A DNA stretch of 64,000 nt from Nectonema munidae (lineage: Eukaryota; Nematomorpha; Nectonematoida; Nectonematidae): assembly GCA_030549495.1 (NCBI GenBank), contig JAUIRK010000919.1, positions 369,001-433,000 of the forward strand. The letters run 5' to 3'. Made by a program: the position numbers and the translations under genes. Positions 36,240 through 49,900 of the stretch are shown one piece after another. Each line of letters starts with the position of its first letter. The stretch's first letter is position 1. Below the pieces are notes generated by a model. That model saw only the letters and a program-made list of their open reading frames with translations. It ran no database searches and was not told the DNA's origin.

Positions 36240-36597
36240 TTATCGCGGTATACAGGTTGGAGATGAACCAATGAATTATCGCGGTATACAGGTTGGAGAT
36301 GAACCATCGTAGTATACAGATATAATGTATATAGGTAATAACTTATGTAGCATCGTCTCCCCGAATGAGGTATATCAAATCTTACATCTAGCAGAATGTG
36401 AACAGAAAATTGAACATTGTCTCCCTAGTTATTTGTACATGGAATAGAAACCATCGTAGTATACAGGTTGAAGATGAATCATCGTAGTATACAGGTTAGA
36501 GATGAATCATCGTAGTATACAGGTTGGAGATGAATCATCGTAGAATACAGGTTGGAGAAGAATCATCGTAATATACGGGTTGGAGATAACACGCAAG
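36240..36597 (+). repeat. 28-base minisatellite in the LINE 3' UTR
   Basis: Units of gaatcatcgtagtatacagg-ttggagat recur at 36240-36320 and 36450-36597, about eight in all. A single unit in inverted orientation lies at 35899-35930 (ctccaacctgtataccgcga). The two variants are tcgcggtatac and tcgtagtatac. Confidence 0.9.
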
Positions 36598-37110
36598 TTG
36601 TCTACCCGCGTTCATATATATATATTTATATATATATTTGAACATTTAATATACTTACATATATACATACATTTAATATACTTACATATATACGTACATA
36701 CATATTTTTCTTGTATCTACTCATGTGTATACAATATATAGGTTTGAATATATATTTAATCCACTTATTTGTTCATAAATAAGCTCCATATTTTCATAAC
36801 TTTTTATTAGTAACTACAGATCTACGATTTGTACATCAACTCCATTCGATTATGTCCTACTCTCAATATGAAATTTTATGATTTGAATCCTTCGCTACAA
36901 GTTTTTTTTTGTTTTGGTTTGTGTCTTTAAGCGGCTTATTGGCCTTTGATGCTCACCTTCAAAAGTTCATTCTCTTTTTTTTCTTTCCCTTAGATCTGGA
37001 CTACATTAATGAAAATTCCATTCAAGTTTCACTTATATATTTTCTTTTCATCATCCTTTAAAGTATTGTGCTTTTGTAAATAAATTTACTTGTTGTTGTT
37101 GTTTTGTTGT

Positions 37111-37825
37111 TGTTAAAGCACTACCGGTCTAATGGAAATCTGAAAAAAACATAGATGGTTGCGGAACTCTATCGTGAATGGTCATTGGATTTTGATAAGC
37201 GCATGCAACACCAGAAGCGTGATGTTTTGTTGTTTGTAGATAATGAACCTAGCCATCCAAAAGATGTAAAAACAAAAATGCAAAAGTCGTGTTCCTTCCC
37301 ACTAATAGTACTTTAGTTTTACAGCTCCTTGATCATGGGATAATCCAAACATTTAAGCGTTATTATCACAAACGACTGTTGAGTTCTATTATTGCAAATG
37401 TAGAAAAACATGAAAAGTTGAACGCCATCGGATGGATAGCGATTCTGTTAAAGATGTTGGACCTTCACCCGTAAGAGCTTGCTTTTGTAGATGTTGTTTT
37501 GGTGTTTTGACAGTGTTGATGATCCTGAAAAAATATTCCACTTGGCAATCTCATAAAAGCAGCCTCCGGCCGTCTTGACATAAATAATCCTATGACAGAC
37601 AAAAAGTTTATTAGACTCTGAAACATTGCATGAAGATGAAAATGATTCTGAGAAATCAGAATGTTCAATCAGAAATTTCTCTGAAACACTAAACCTCACA
37701 AACCAGCACAAAAAGTTCGCACTTAAAAAAGGAAAGTTAATAAGCCATGATTTAGCACGAAATCTGGAAAAAGACTTCCAGCAAAATCTGGTGTCAGGAC
37801 ATCTAACAAGAAAGTAAACGTCAAT
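37111..37825 (+). pseudogene. pogo/Tigger transposase, C-terminal half
   Basis: Continues the frame broken at 31475. It reads ALPV-SNGNLKKT, ELYREWSLDFDKRMQHQKRD, LLFVDNEPSHPKD (second catalytic Asp), FLPTNSTLVLQLLDHGIIQ and FKRYYHKRLLSSIIANVEK, then a degraded tail to about 37820. In the usual block PNTTSVLQPLDQG, several residues are changed, and there are shifts. No clear terminal inverted repeat was seen. Confidence 0.8.
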
Positions 37826-37857
37826 AGATTCTTTTTTTTTTAAATAATTTTTGAAAT

Positions 37858-37863
37858 TTTATT
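37858..37863 (-). terminator. probable BORA poly(A) signal
   Basis: AATAAA on the minus strand, about 67 bases beyond the TAG stop of the last BORA exon. It supports 37930 as the real end of the coding region. Confidence 0.6.
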
Positions 37864-37929
37864 CATGGTATTCTATATTATTTTGCAACTTATTGGTGAA
37901 AGAATAGAAACTGAACTCCAAACATCTAG

Positions 37930-40900
37930 CTAAGAAACAACAAACAATTCATACAAAGCACCTGAAAGCGTTAAATCAATATGGCAATCGTGTTGGCGTA
38001 CCTGCTTTAAGTTCAGCTGGGATACAGTGAAGGAGGACGTGTTGAGGGAGGAAACGGATGAAACAGGAGCTTGTGAATGAATGGACTCAGTATCACCCCC
38101 AATTAACGCCAGTCCAGATGTTTTGCGCTGTAAAGGAGAAAAGGAATTCTGGTCTGCTTCGGAAGATGAAATGTGGAAGATTGCAGCGCCATTTTTGCTA
38201 CAACTGTTGTTGTTGTTGATGTCTTTGATGGGGGAAATGTGAGGGGACTCCAACTGAAAGTGAGTTGATCCTCGGTTGAAGGAATCGTGGAAGCGGTTGA
38301 AGTGGGCAGGCGATGAAGCCATCATTTTGGTGAGTGGAGACAAATCGAGTGAGTCGTGATCATTTGCTGATAACTCGGTGGTGCTGAGGACATCATTTGA
38401 ATCGATGAGAGGAGAGGAAAGCGCGGGATCATTTTTTGAAACACTAAAAGAAGAAATGGCATATTGAATCATATTATCATATGAGTAGGTTGGGTAGAGC
38501 GTGTGACTTCGAAATTCAAAGTCTTGGGTTCGAATCCCGCTCCCGGCAACTTTCTCATAGTTCGATACAAGCGGCCTCTGGCCTTCTCGATGAAAACACC
38601 CCAAGGTACCTTTACCTTACATATTTGTAATTTTTCGACTACAACTCCATTTATGTATAATTTTAAAATCAACTTTTCTGTTTCAAATAGTGTAGATCTC
38701 CAACTTCGAAATGTGTAAAATTGCTTTAGAAATATCAGCTATAAACTACTGACTCACTAATGTTAAATGTGTGATGACGTACTATATTTCAAAATCGTTT
38801 TTGGATGTTCATTTGAGATAGTCATTGATTTCCTGAATTTTAGACATTTCTGCTTTCTGTCGCAAGCAAAATGTTTGATCTATTTTCTTCAGCATAATTT
38901 ATTAAAATGTTCTATTTGTTTGTATATGTAGTTTAGTGTCTTTATAGCATTGTCTTCAAAAAGATTTCAATTTATTGTCTATAAGCTTTTTATCTAAGAC
39001 AAAACAATAAGATTCATAAGTTGAATTTATCCTAAAAAAATTTCCAAAGATATTTGGTCTAAAAATTTTTTCCTAAAAACTTTCTACTCATAAACTGAAG
39101 TTTGCTCCTTTACAAATTAATTTGAACATAAAGTAAAAAAGTTCATTCTGTAATTTAATTGAATTTTTCAGTTTTTTTCCTATCGGTTGCGTGTTTTTGC
39201 AATGTTGCACACTAAAAAGAGTGTCTATGAATGCATTTTTTAATCTAGATAACTATTTATGAAATCGGAGTCCGAGTTGCAATGATTCATACGACTCCTA
39301 CTCCTTTTCAAAAGGTGCGACTCCCTCGATTCCGAATCAACAATCCTACTTTAGTGATATAAAAGATAGAATTGAAAATAAATTTCCTTTTTTTCAATTT
39401 ACCTTTCCACCACATATCACTATGACTACCGACTTCGCCTCATCCATTGTTCAAAAATACCAACAAACGATTTCTGCTGAGAAAAGGCAATTATCCCCTT
39501 ATTTGAAAAGTATAATCAAAATTGAAAACCATAAATTCCACATCATCTTCCTAAAAGAATACAAACTTAAAATAAAGGATTGCAAGTCAACCTATCCATG
39601 AATACCTTCCTGAACAAGGGAACCATTCAAAATTATTGGTGGAACAAAAGGCTTTTCACCCCCTGCCCCATCTCTTGAAATCACAAGCGCCTCTGATAAA
39701 CGCATGCATATTGATACTACATACATATTGACACTCACTATACCGCCATATCTCAAAACAAGCGTACAGACCTTAAGTGTACGTGTTGTTTTTTTAATAG
39801 ATGAAGTAGAAAGCAAATTAAGAATTGGCACATGAAATGAAAAAAAGTTGACCTGTTGTTCGCTTTTTTACATGAACTCTTTTCGCTGTCGCAAAAGAAG
39901 AAAAGTTTGCGCTTCAAGGACAACAAAGAAGTGCTCGAGGTTTGTGAAGCATTTGCATTTTCATCGTTGAGTTCGGGGCTAAAGGCGCCGATTCGGTGTC
40001 GGGCGCTTTCATCTTCACGAAAAAAAGACTTTATTTCGTGGCTGGAGGAAATGTCCGGGGCGATACTGATCTCTGTTTGGATGCTCCTTTCATTAGAGGT
40101 GCGATGGGCAGCAGGAGTCTGACTGCCAATATCACACATTTCTAGAAAACAGAGAGAAGGGGTGAAACGAGAAGATGAATCTACGTTATGATTTAATCTA
40201 GATCCCAAACAAAATTTTATGAGAGTCGAAGTCACGAAAAATAAACGAAGTCCCATAATAAAGATATATTTCGGTGTAGCATTATTATATAGATTTTGTT
40301 TAAATAATTTTAAACTTGCTACCTAGTCTTAAACACTTTTCAGGTTGAGGAAAGTTTGTTGCGTCATGATGGTAAAGAATTTAAAAAAATTATCGCAATA
40401 ATATTCCCTATGTGTTTGGGGGAAGAAATTGTCATTACTTTAAGGAATGATTCCTTAACTAATAAAATTTTTTGTATTTTAATTTGGAATTTTCAAGATT
40501 TTCTTTTATAACAAAACTTTAAAACATTCATGATGGCGTTAAACTCCTTACTTTATATATCGTATGTATACATTGCATTTGTTCTTCAATACAGATGCAC
40601 CAATAATATATTTAAATAGACCCTAACTGAAGACTAGAAGCCCCATAAAAAAATTCAACTCTTATATTGGAGTTACCTCCAGCTCGAGTGGAAGCTTGAT
40701 TTGATGCTCTGGTATAAAGGATTACTCTGGGAAGTTGACCTAAAAATTTTCACAAGCTTTTTTTGAGGTCTCAATGTAATCCTTGCATTCAAAAATTTTC
40801 ATTAAAAAAGAAGATATGAATCCTTTAGTTACTATTTCAAATAGCACTTTCAAACATTTAAGTGTTATAACATATTCCCGAAATGAAATCAGCACGGTAA

Positions 40901-43900
40901 GAAATAGTTTTGGAGATAATATTTATTTGTGTAAATAGAAATATATTATAAATTCAATGTAATGCATATTACCTTTAAAAAGTCAAACTTCATTAACAAT
41001 AAGCATCTAATTATGAATTATGCCAAGCTCTTCATTTTATCTCATTATAAACTAGTTTTTAGTGGAATATAAGTTCAATATGTTCAGAACCTTTTTTCAT
41101 GATACCAAAGTTCAGCTATTCAAATTTATCAGAGATTTTTGGTAAGAATTTAGTTCCATCAATTCTCAACAGAGCTAAGCTTCATGTTTTAATTTTAATT
41201 AGCCCACTGGCTCTCACAATTTGAAGTTTTCATATTTTATTTTCGAATTTTTACTTTTAACATAACTTAATCCACCAAACATTTTGCAAAAATCAAAATT
41301 TTTATGTTTTTAAATGAGAGAAAAATAGTTTTCAATCGTTAAAAATTTATATCAATGAATATTGTCAGACTCGCGTTAAAAAAATTTTTCAACAAAGGTC
41401 ACTTTTAATCTTTATCAGTACGTTTGTTACATTTTGTAACATTTGAAAACTAATTATTTCAAGTCAAGAAATTTTTTTTTATAATGTTCGAATGTTACAT
41501 TTTGTAAGTAACACTGTACATAATTAATTAAATCATTTTTTTACGAAAATTTGTTGATTATTATGATAAAAATATATCGAAACAAAATGTTTCTGTTGTT
41601 AAAAATGTACTTGATATTTATGACATCTGTCAGAATTTTATTCGTAGACAGAGAAATAGTAAAAAAAACACAATGATTTTCTTGTTCTCGTATACTTTTA
41701 TGAAAAGTGATTAAACTACCGTTTTTTGTATACTATGATTCCTTACAAAATGTAAAAAATACAAGCGTCACCAAATATTGGCTTTTGCTGCTTATAAAAA
41801 CTTAAAAATATCAAATAAAGTGCCGATAAACTATCTTATTTTTTATGCCTCCTATTATTTTGAAATTACTCTGAGAACAGACAGTTTCATTTTAAATAGT
41901 GAAAATTGCTTTATTAGTTTATTTTGTCTCCTTTCTCTCTTATATTAATTATGTAGCAAATTTTTCAATTTTGAGTAAAAGGTAAGGTAAAGGTACCGTG
42001 GGTGTGTTTTTATTGACAAGGCACTGGTGTAACGCTTATGCAGACGCCTCAGCGCTTTTCAAGTATCAAAAAGGTTCCAAAAAAAATGAAAAAGGTTCCA
42101 AATTTTTAAAAAGGTTCCACATGTAAAAAAACATATTCAAGACTATATGAAAAACTTTATTCATATGCTTTACGAATATAAAAACAAAAACTAATATAAA
42201 TTGCACTAAAAACATCAAACTGGAAAATTTGAAAAATTAATCATTTTTTTTAAAAACTGTTCAATTAAACCAGATTTATTTTTATTTACTTGAACATTCA
42301 TTCTATTGAGTTCTTTGTTTATTTCATTCTACTCATTTCTTTTGGATTGTGCAGCTAAGAAGACTATGAGCCAAATGAATAGAAGCGGTGTCCTTCGAGA
42401 TCAAAGCATTTTCTAGACTTTTTGCCGCTGTGTTTAATAATTCATCGGTTACCTTTTGTATATTTTCACACTCTTCATTTTTTTCCTCACAACTTTTCTC
42501 TATTTAATCTATTTTGAACTTTTTACATAAGATTTTTTCTTGAAGTTACTCGATTTTATTCATTCAATAAAATTTTCAATTTTTTTTATTGTTAATTGTA
42601 ATCTTTACCCCCTTTCTACACATAATTTTGAGATGGTGCGTATCTATTTGAAGGGAAAAAGTTTTGTTATGCATGTTGCTATATATAAGTCCTGATTTAT
42701 TGTTGACGTTAAGCTTAATAGGGCGCGGGTTAACGTTTACATTAAGCTTAATTAAGAATGAAATAGAATAGACAAGAGAGGAATAGGAATATAGAAAAAT
42801 GTGTGGTCCTTTTTGCAAGACGCTTGAAAGTCCGCCCCTCCAATAATTTCAAGGATATGCGCTAGGGTGCACACAACGCCCTCATATAAAATAAATTTTT
42901 TGTCCTTAGTATAATTTTTTTTCAATCAATTAAAAAAGAAAATAGTCAAAATATTAATAAGAAAAAAATATATTGAATTTAAAATCATTTGAATTTAAAA
43001 AAACTTATCACCATTTTTTCATTTACTTTTAGATTAAAATTACAAAGATGTGTGCTCTTTGTAATTTTTGTCAATCACCTGATGAAAAAAGATTGACAAC
43101 TCACCTGTTTTTTCACTTTTGATATTTTTTGGCGTTTTCATATTTCATTTGAAATGAATCCTGAAAAAACAATACTTTGTTCGTCTAAACCAGGGATCGG
43201 CAAACTTTTTTACCTGTTGACCCCTTCATAGAACATTGTCTTCACATCGACCCCCACCCCACATAGAAATGTTTAATAAAAACATTAATCAATGTCAACA
43301 ATTAAGAGAGAAATAGAAACCAAAATGTTTCATATATCCTACACTATACAATGTCCTAAGCTATGTTTTAAAAGAAAAGGGAGATTTATTACTACTATAA
43401 AGCACAATTTGGAAAGTTTGTCTATCTTATCGACACCTAAAGATCTGTTATCGACCCCCAGGGGTCGATATCGACCACTTTACCGAAAACTGGCTCTAAA
43501 GCTAAGAAAAACTTACCTGTTGCTACCAGAAGTTTTTCAGAAATTTTTGGTTTAGGAGAAGACATAGGCCCAGACGATGCAGTAGGCAAAGGATGTCGTC
43601 TTCCAACTTCGCAACAAGTTTTGAGGTGCCTGATGTTTCATATAAAAGATGGATCTATGAGGTTGAGAACGAAGTGGGAATCAGCAAAAATTGTTTTATT
43701 GAAAGTACAGCAATTTTATCAAAAAGCTGATATACGATGATTTCTGAAAGAAGGGAAAACGAGAAGCTTCTACAATCATTAAAAAAATTAAAAATCACCA
43801 TGAAGAGTTATCTAAAACTTTCCAACTATGGGCTCCTTCAGCCGAAAAAATGATTAATAATAATCAAAAGGATATTGAGCTTCTTAAATCAATGAAAACT

Positions 43901-46900
43901 GATAGAAAAGCAACGTTTGGATCAGATGACTTTGTTTTAGATGCCAGAAAAAAGAAAGCACTAGAACGAAAAATGAAAAAGACTAGAAAAAGCTCGTCTT
44001 CATATGAGTGATTTTGCCTCGAAGACTACAATTATTGAAAGTGAGTCAAGTGAGAAAAACAAACCTTTTTCTTCTACTTGTACTTCTTCTCCTTCGTGTT
44101 TTATCCCATCAGGACCAGACAAAAAGAAACATTGACGAATTCGTGAGGGTACAGAGGCCTTTATACCCCATAATATTTTGCAATCTCGTAAACTTCTTGG
44201 CAACTCCGATGAAAATAACCCCAACTCAACAGGCAGCTTTCATTAAAGCCTTTATCGAAGAAGCTAGTGGCGATTCTTCAAGGGTTTTAACTTCATACTC
44301 TCAAACGGCAAAGACGAGAACAAAAGTGAGACAAGAAATTGCGAGAGCCATTTATCAGGAGTGGAAAGCACCTCATTTGTGTTCACTACACTGGGACTAC
44401 AAGTTGATTTCATCTCTGGTCAGCCAATACAAAACAGAAGAACGACTCACTGTAGCGGTTGAATATCAAAGTATCAAGGTAGTCTCGTGAAATTATGGTT
44501 TTCACAAAACTCAAGAAAAACTAGAAAGAATTATCCCAAAATACTGCTGATTTGGTTCATTTAGAGTTGAGTGATTTTTCTGAAGAACAAAAATTACATA
44601 TTTCAGAATGGAAAAATGAGGCTTTGCATATGGTGAATTCCGAAAACCATGCAGCACGGGAAGATTATCAGGAATATATGAGCATTTGTTCGTATTTTCT
44701 TGACTCTGATAATGTCTCGAACTCATTTAGAGCTCCAGGAGCACTTCATAAATCAAGATGGATGGTTAAGCTTTTATATAGCATAAAACTCGTGCTTTTC
44801 GAATACCAAATTTCAAAACTGAAATCTGGGACAATTACAACTAAAGATCAATCGTCAAAATTGATAAAGTTTGTGATTTTTGTAACATTAGTTTACAGCA
44901 CATGGGTGTTAAATTGTGGGTCTGCTGATGATGCTCCTCCATTCAATGATTTGAAACTCTTCAAACGTTTGATAATTTATAAATCAATTGAACCCATGAT
45001 TTCATATTCTTCTATCAAAGCAGAATCAGATTCTAAACTTTTTAGAAGAACTGAGTGTAGACACTGATGGGTTTAAAGGTTTATTGAAAGACGACTTTCT
45101 GAAAGGTCTAGCATTCCTCACTGATATTACTCAGCATCTGAATAAGCTCAATTTAAGTTTACAGGGTAGGAATCAAACAATCTCTTCTCTGTATGGTTTC
45201 GTAGATGGCTTCCGCAACAAATTATGCCTCTTCAAAAGTAATCTGCAAAGTAACATTCTACTTCACTTTCCAAGTTGTGATGTTATTTCTAGAGAAATAG
45301 AGGACAATAACTTCTGCTGCTTTGTTGAAACTCTTGATACCCTGATTGAAGACTTCAACAAGCGATTTAAAGATTTTCAGCACCTTGAGAAAAACTTCAA
45401 TGTATTCAATGCTCCGCTGACTATTAATATATCAAAAGCCGATGAAGATTTGCAGCTTGAATTGTATGACTTGCAAAGAGACCGGTTTTTATTAAGCAAA
45501 GATACACTGCCAATCACCCAATTTCGGCCTCTTCTTTCTGAAGAGCATTATCCTAATTTTGGATTGCACTTGCTGTCAATGTTTGGAAGTACCTACCTTT
45601 GTGAAGCAGCATTTTCCGCAATGAAGTCGGTTAAATCCAAAGAGAGGAATGCACTTAATCAAACATCTCTCGAAGCCTGCCTTCGTTTAGCCTTGTTCCT
45701 TGTGTCAGTTGACATTGACACAAAGGAGCTAATTTCCAAAATGCAGGCACACCCATCCCACTGAATTTTAAATAAACTGTATGTTGTTTTTATTAAAAAA
45801 TTTATTAATAAAAATGCTTCTACTTCTTTAAATATTTTTTACGAATATATTTAAGGTTTGATTCTTAATCATACTTGTCAATTATTTTTAAGGTTTCCTA
45901 GTCTACTGACGTTTCTCAAAATTTCCACTCTTTCTTATTCGTAATATTCACATCTTAGCCTCTTTAATCTATTCCCCGCCAATATTTTTTATGATAAATA
46001 TAAAGGTTCATTTACATGTACATGTTTTACTTTACATCTGGTATGGTAAGACAAGGCATATGCAGAAAAATGTCAACTGCGGCCCGCGATCTACTTTCGT
46101 TTGCCGAATGCGGCCCACGTCCCCATAAAGTTTGGACAACCCTGTCCTAGATGATAAGCTATAGATTTAAATATTTTTCATTTGTAAAAGAGAAACTTCT
46201 TTTTCAGTCAAAATCTTTTTTAAAGCATCTAATATTATATAATTAAACCACTTCCTAGTTCATTAGAACATGGTAGATCTTCAATTTAGTCAAGATACAT
46301 ATTTTTTTTAATTATTTGTTTTGATCACATGTTCTCTTTTCAATTAGTTTTCAACTTGGTTCCTTCTCTCATACAAATTTTCAAAAGATTTTATAATACG
46401 TTTTGTTTTTTTTAATAAATATTTCATACTCAAGATGATTGTAGAAAGTATTATCAGCCAAAATATACAAAAAAAGTATATTTTTACTATATACTTAATA
46501 TGCAGCCATTTTTTGAAAATTTTTTACAGAACTGATTTTCAGGCATACATTACTAATTCAATTGCAACTTCGAGATATTTTTAACCGTATTATCTAAAAT
46601 CCAGTACAGAAATAAAACAAGCATAGTCGATTTGGTATAAAACAGATATTTTATTTTTTTGAAAATATTTTTGAAGACAGTATCTAGAAGTAAACCGCAA
46701 ATCTGATTGAAGCTTTCAGATATTTTAAAACCATAAATGCCAAACCTGAGTCCAAAAATGAAACCAACATCTTCCATTTGGCATAAAAACAGATATTTTA
46801 TTTAAATTTCAAAAATATTTCTGTAGACATTAGACGTAAATCGAACATTTGATTGACACTTTCAGACGTTTAAAACCTCTAAATGCAAAAAATGATTTCA

Positions 46901-49900
46901 GAAATAAAAATTATCATGGTCGAATTGGTATAAAAACCTATATTTCATGTAAAATTAAAGAGAATATTTTGGGATATAGTTTTCAGACATAAACCAAAAA
47001 TTTGATTGACACTAGCAGAACCTCTAAATGCGAAAACTGTGTTCAGAAATGAAGTCATCATGATCTATTTGCTATAAAAACATATATTTCATGTAAAATT
47101 TGAATCAATATTTTTGGAAACAAATTTTAGAACTAAACGCAATTTGATTGATACTTATAGGTCTTTTCAAATTCAAACTGCAAAAATTGAGTCTATAAAT
47201 GAAACTAGCATGGTTGATTGTGTATAAAAACATATATTTAATTGCAAAATTTGAATGAATGTTTTTGGAGACAATTTTTAGAAGTAAACCGCAAATTTGA
47301 TTAACACGTATAGATATTTTCACATCCTAAATGTAAAAATGAGTTCAGAAATGAAAACAGCATGATTGATTTGGTATAAAAACATATATTTCATGTTTAA
47401 TTGAGAGAATATTTTTGGAGATAGCTTTTAGAAGTAAACCACAAATTTGGTTGACATTGACAGATATTTTAAAACCTCTAAATGTGAAAAATGAGTTCAG
47501 AAATGAAAACAGCATGGTTGATTTGGTATAAAAACATATATTTCATTATAAAATTTGAATGAATGTTTTTGTAGACAATTTTTAGAAGTAAACCGGAAAT
47601 TTGATTAACACTTATATGTATTTTCACATCCTAAACGTAAAAAATGAGTCTAGAAATGAAACTAGCATGGCCGATTTAGTATAACGCATATATTTTATGT
47701 AAAATGTGAAGGAATGTTTTTGGAGACAATTTTCAGAACTAAACCGCAAATTTGATTAACACTTATAGGTATTTTCAAATCCTAAATGTAAAAAATGAGT
47801 CCAGAAAGAAAAACAACATGATCGATTTAGTATAAAAACATATATTTTATGTAAAATTTGAAGGTATATTTTATTAGATATATTTTTGATCAATCAAAAT
47901 TTGATTGACATTTTCTAAAAAGTAGCCATGATTATTAAAAAAATTAAATATATAAAGTATTATGCGTTCCAAACTGTATATAATTATAAATTTTCAGGGT
48001 ATTATATAATATAGATCCTAAGTTATAAGGTTAGGTATAGATAATGTCAAAATTTTGCTGAAAATTTTTGATTTTGATTGACAGTTTTGGACATGAAGGG
48101 GTCATTCAACTACCATGAAAATGGATTCAAAAGATGCAACTAGCGATTTTAGGAAGTCGCAAAATTTTAAGGGATATGATTCAGCCAATTTTCTACAATT
48201 AATTTTTTAGTGAAGGGGGGGGGGGGTTGTTTTTTGACAGAAGTTAATTTATTGAATCAAAACGAAGTTTATAAGCAGGGAGAATTCAATACTGAGTCAA
48301 TAAATGTCATCAACGACTGCTCAGAACGCATTATAAAGCTTAGTAATGTTTTTTTTGCCATCGGTGCACTTAGAAAGAAACTACAAGGATGTCATCCAAG
48401 TCGTCGAAGAAAGTAGAAAACGAACAGCGAATCTAAAAAAATCAAATCTTTCATGAGAAAAATCCATATTTTTCCATACTTTTTTCGCACTATTTTCTGC
48501 CAATCTGTATATTATTTTTCATAATTTCGTTTTTTAGTTTCAAATATGATGTTTTTGATGTGTAATACATTTTTTGTAAACTGAAAAGGATCAGTACTAA
48601 AGTCAAATAATAATCTTAGGATTGTTTTTAAAGCTGTTTTTGACCCCTTTAATATGATTTAAAACTTTTCAAATTTTACAAGATTGTTAAAAACAACAAA
48701 AGGAAAAAAAATGAACCGAGGACAGCGTGAAAATCGGAATTTTTAAAAATTATGGAATGTTGTGTGCACCCTAATGTGCACCCCTAGTGTGAAACTATTT
48801 AACGCTAATTAGTTGATGGCCGGGGTCAAATCTCTACTCCCCAAAAATAAATTTTTCACTCCTGTTTTAAAAACAACAAATGACCGATCACGAACCAATA
48901 GAACATAAGGTAAGTCAATGAATTGTTTTTGAACAGAGTTAACGATTATTTTGAACAAAGGAAATTTTACTATCAAGATACAAATGATTAACATGTCTGT
49001 CATAAAGTAAAAAAAAATAAAGAAGAGAAACCTTCTTCTTCTTTAGCTTGCACATCAGGTGAGAGTAAGGTTGGCTTATTTTTGAAAAAGATGTCAATTG
49101 CTGATTGAATCTCAGAGTTGTAAATTTCATTAACTGAAGAATTATTATTGTATGATGAAATTTGCTTTTGAAAAGATGGCGACGCTTCAATATCGACAGG
49201 ACAAATCGCGGCTCTTTCTCCAATAGACCATGTAAAGTCTCTTGATATTGCTAAATCAAAATTGAGATTCCATAGACAGATACAATTTTATTAAATAAAA
49301 GTTTTAAAACTTGAAAATTTTTAATATTTCAGGCAGAATAAAATTAATTTGAAGGTTTATGCATAAATGTTAGATTAAACAATCTATAAAATGACAAAAA
49401 CATACTTTTATTTGAAGAATTAACTGTGAAACAACCAGGAGAAAAAACCTGGGTTTTAAAAAAACTAGGAGAATCAAAACTGAAAGGATTGGCTAAGGAA
49501 TTTTTAAAAGGAGTTTCATTCAAAAGCTTTCGTTTTTTCTGATTTTTAAAAGGTGGAGTTGAGATTGAGCTTGGGCTTTTGATGCATATATCTGATAATC
49601 GATCTATATAAAGAAAATATGTATAATTGGTTTTAAAATTAATAAATTTTATTTCAAATTAAAATTTTAATTAATTTTAATGGTTAAAAATATTACTTGA
49701 ATGTAATAAATGATTCGATTTTTTATTTTTGATAAAAGTAGAAAAAAATATTGAAGATTGGAATTCTTCCTCTTTAATTGGAAACACATCAATATTTTTA
49801 GTCATATGTGATAAACACTCTTTAATTAGAGAAGGACTAAAGTTTGGAAAAATATCTTCACTGACTTGAATTAAAATTCGAACTTTTTGACAAATACAAG

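Larger units (their letters stand above)
31476..37115 (+). mobile_element. near-full-length CR1/jockey-group LINE, inserted in a Tigger element
   Basis: A 5.6-kb non-LTR retrotransposon with ORF1, ORF2, a 1.3-kb 3' UTR and a 3' tail of ttg repeats (about 37089-37112). tgtta is found at both junctions (31471-31475, 37111-37115) and may be a short target duplication. The 3' UTR holds a 28-base minisatellite. Only two disabling changes are visible: one frameshift in ORF1 and one in-frame stop in ORF2, so the insertion is young. The group is inferred from ORF1 having a PHD-like cluster plus knuckles and from the tail; a phylogeny would decide between CR1, Daphne and jockey relatives. Confidence 0.85.
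42863..48773. mobile_element. possible 5.9-kb nest bounded by 15-bp inverted repeats
   Basis: tagggtgcacacaac at 42863-42877 and its exact complement at 48759-48773. The flanks atatgcgc and atgtgcac agree at 6 of 8 bases. Everything between is other mobile DNA: a hAT MITE, a TE protein relic, a hAT C-terminus and the satellite block. The piece before 42863 (cgcccctccaataatttc) resembles the right end of the 5711-9509 hAT family. Confidence 0.4.

Noticed and set aside
36600..36740. Tandem tatatacata runs as a promoter or origin
   Set aside because: Simple AT-rich microsatellite within the LINE 3' UTR; no other support.
38444..38604. N-terminal extension of the BORA exon 5 frame (MGCFHREGQRPLV...)
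   Set aside because: It is the antisense of the tRNA-derived SINE; a good acceptor at 38444 starts the exon after it.
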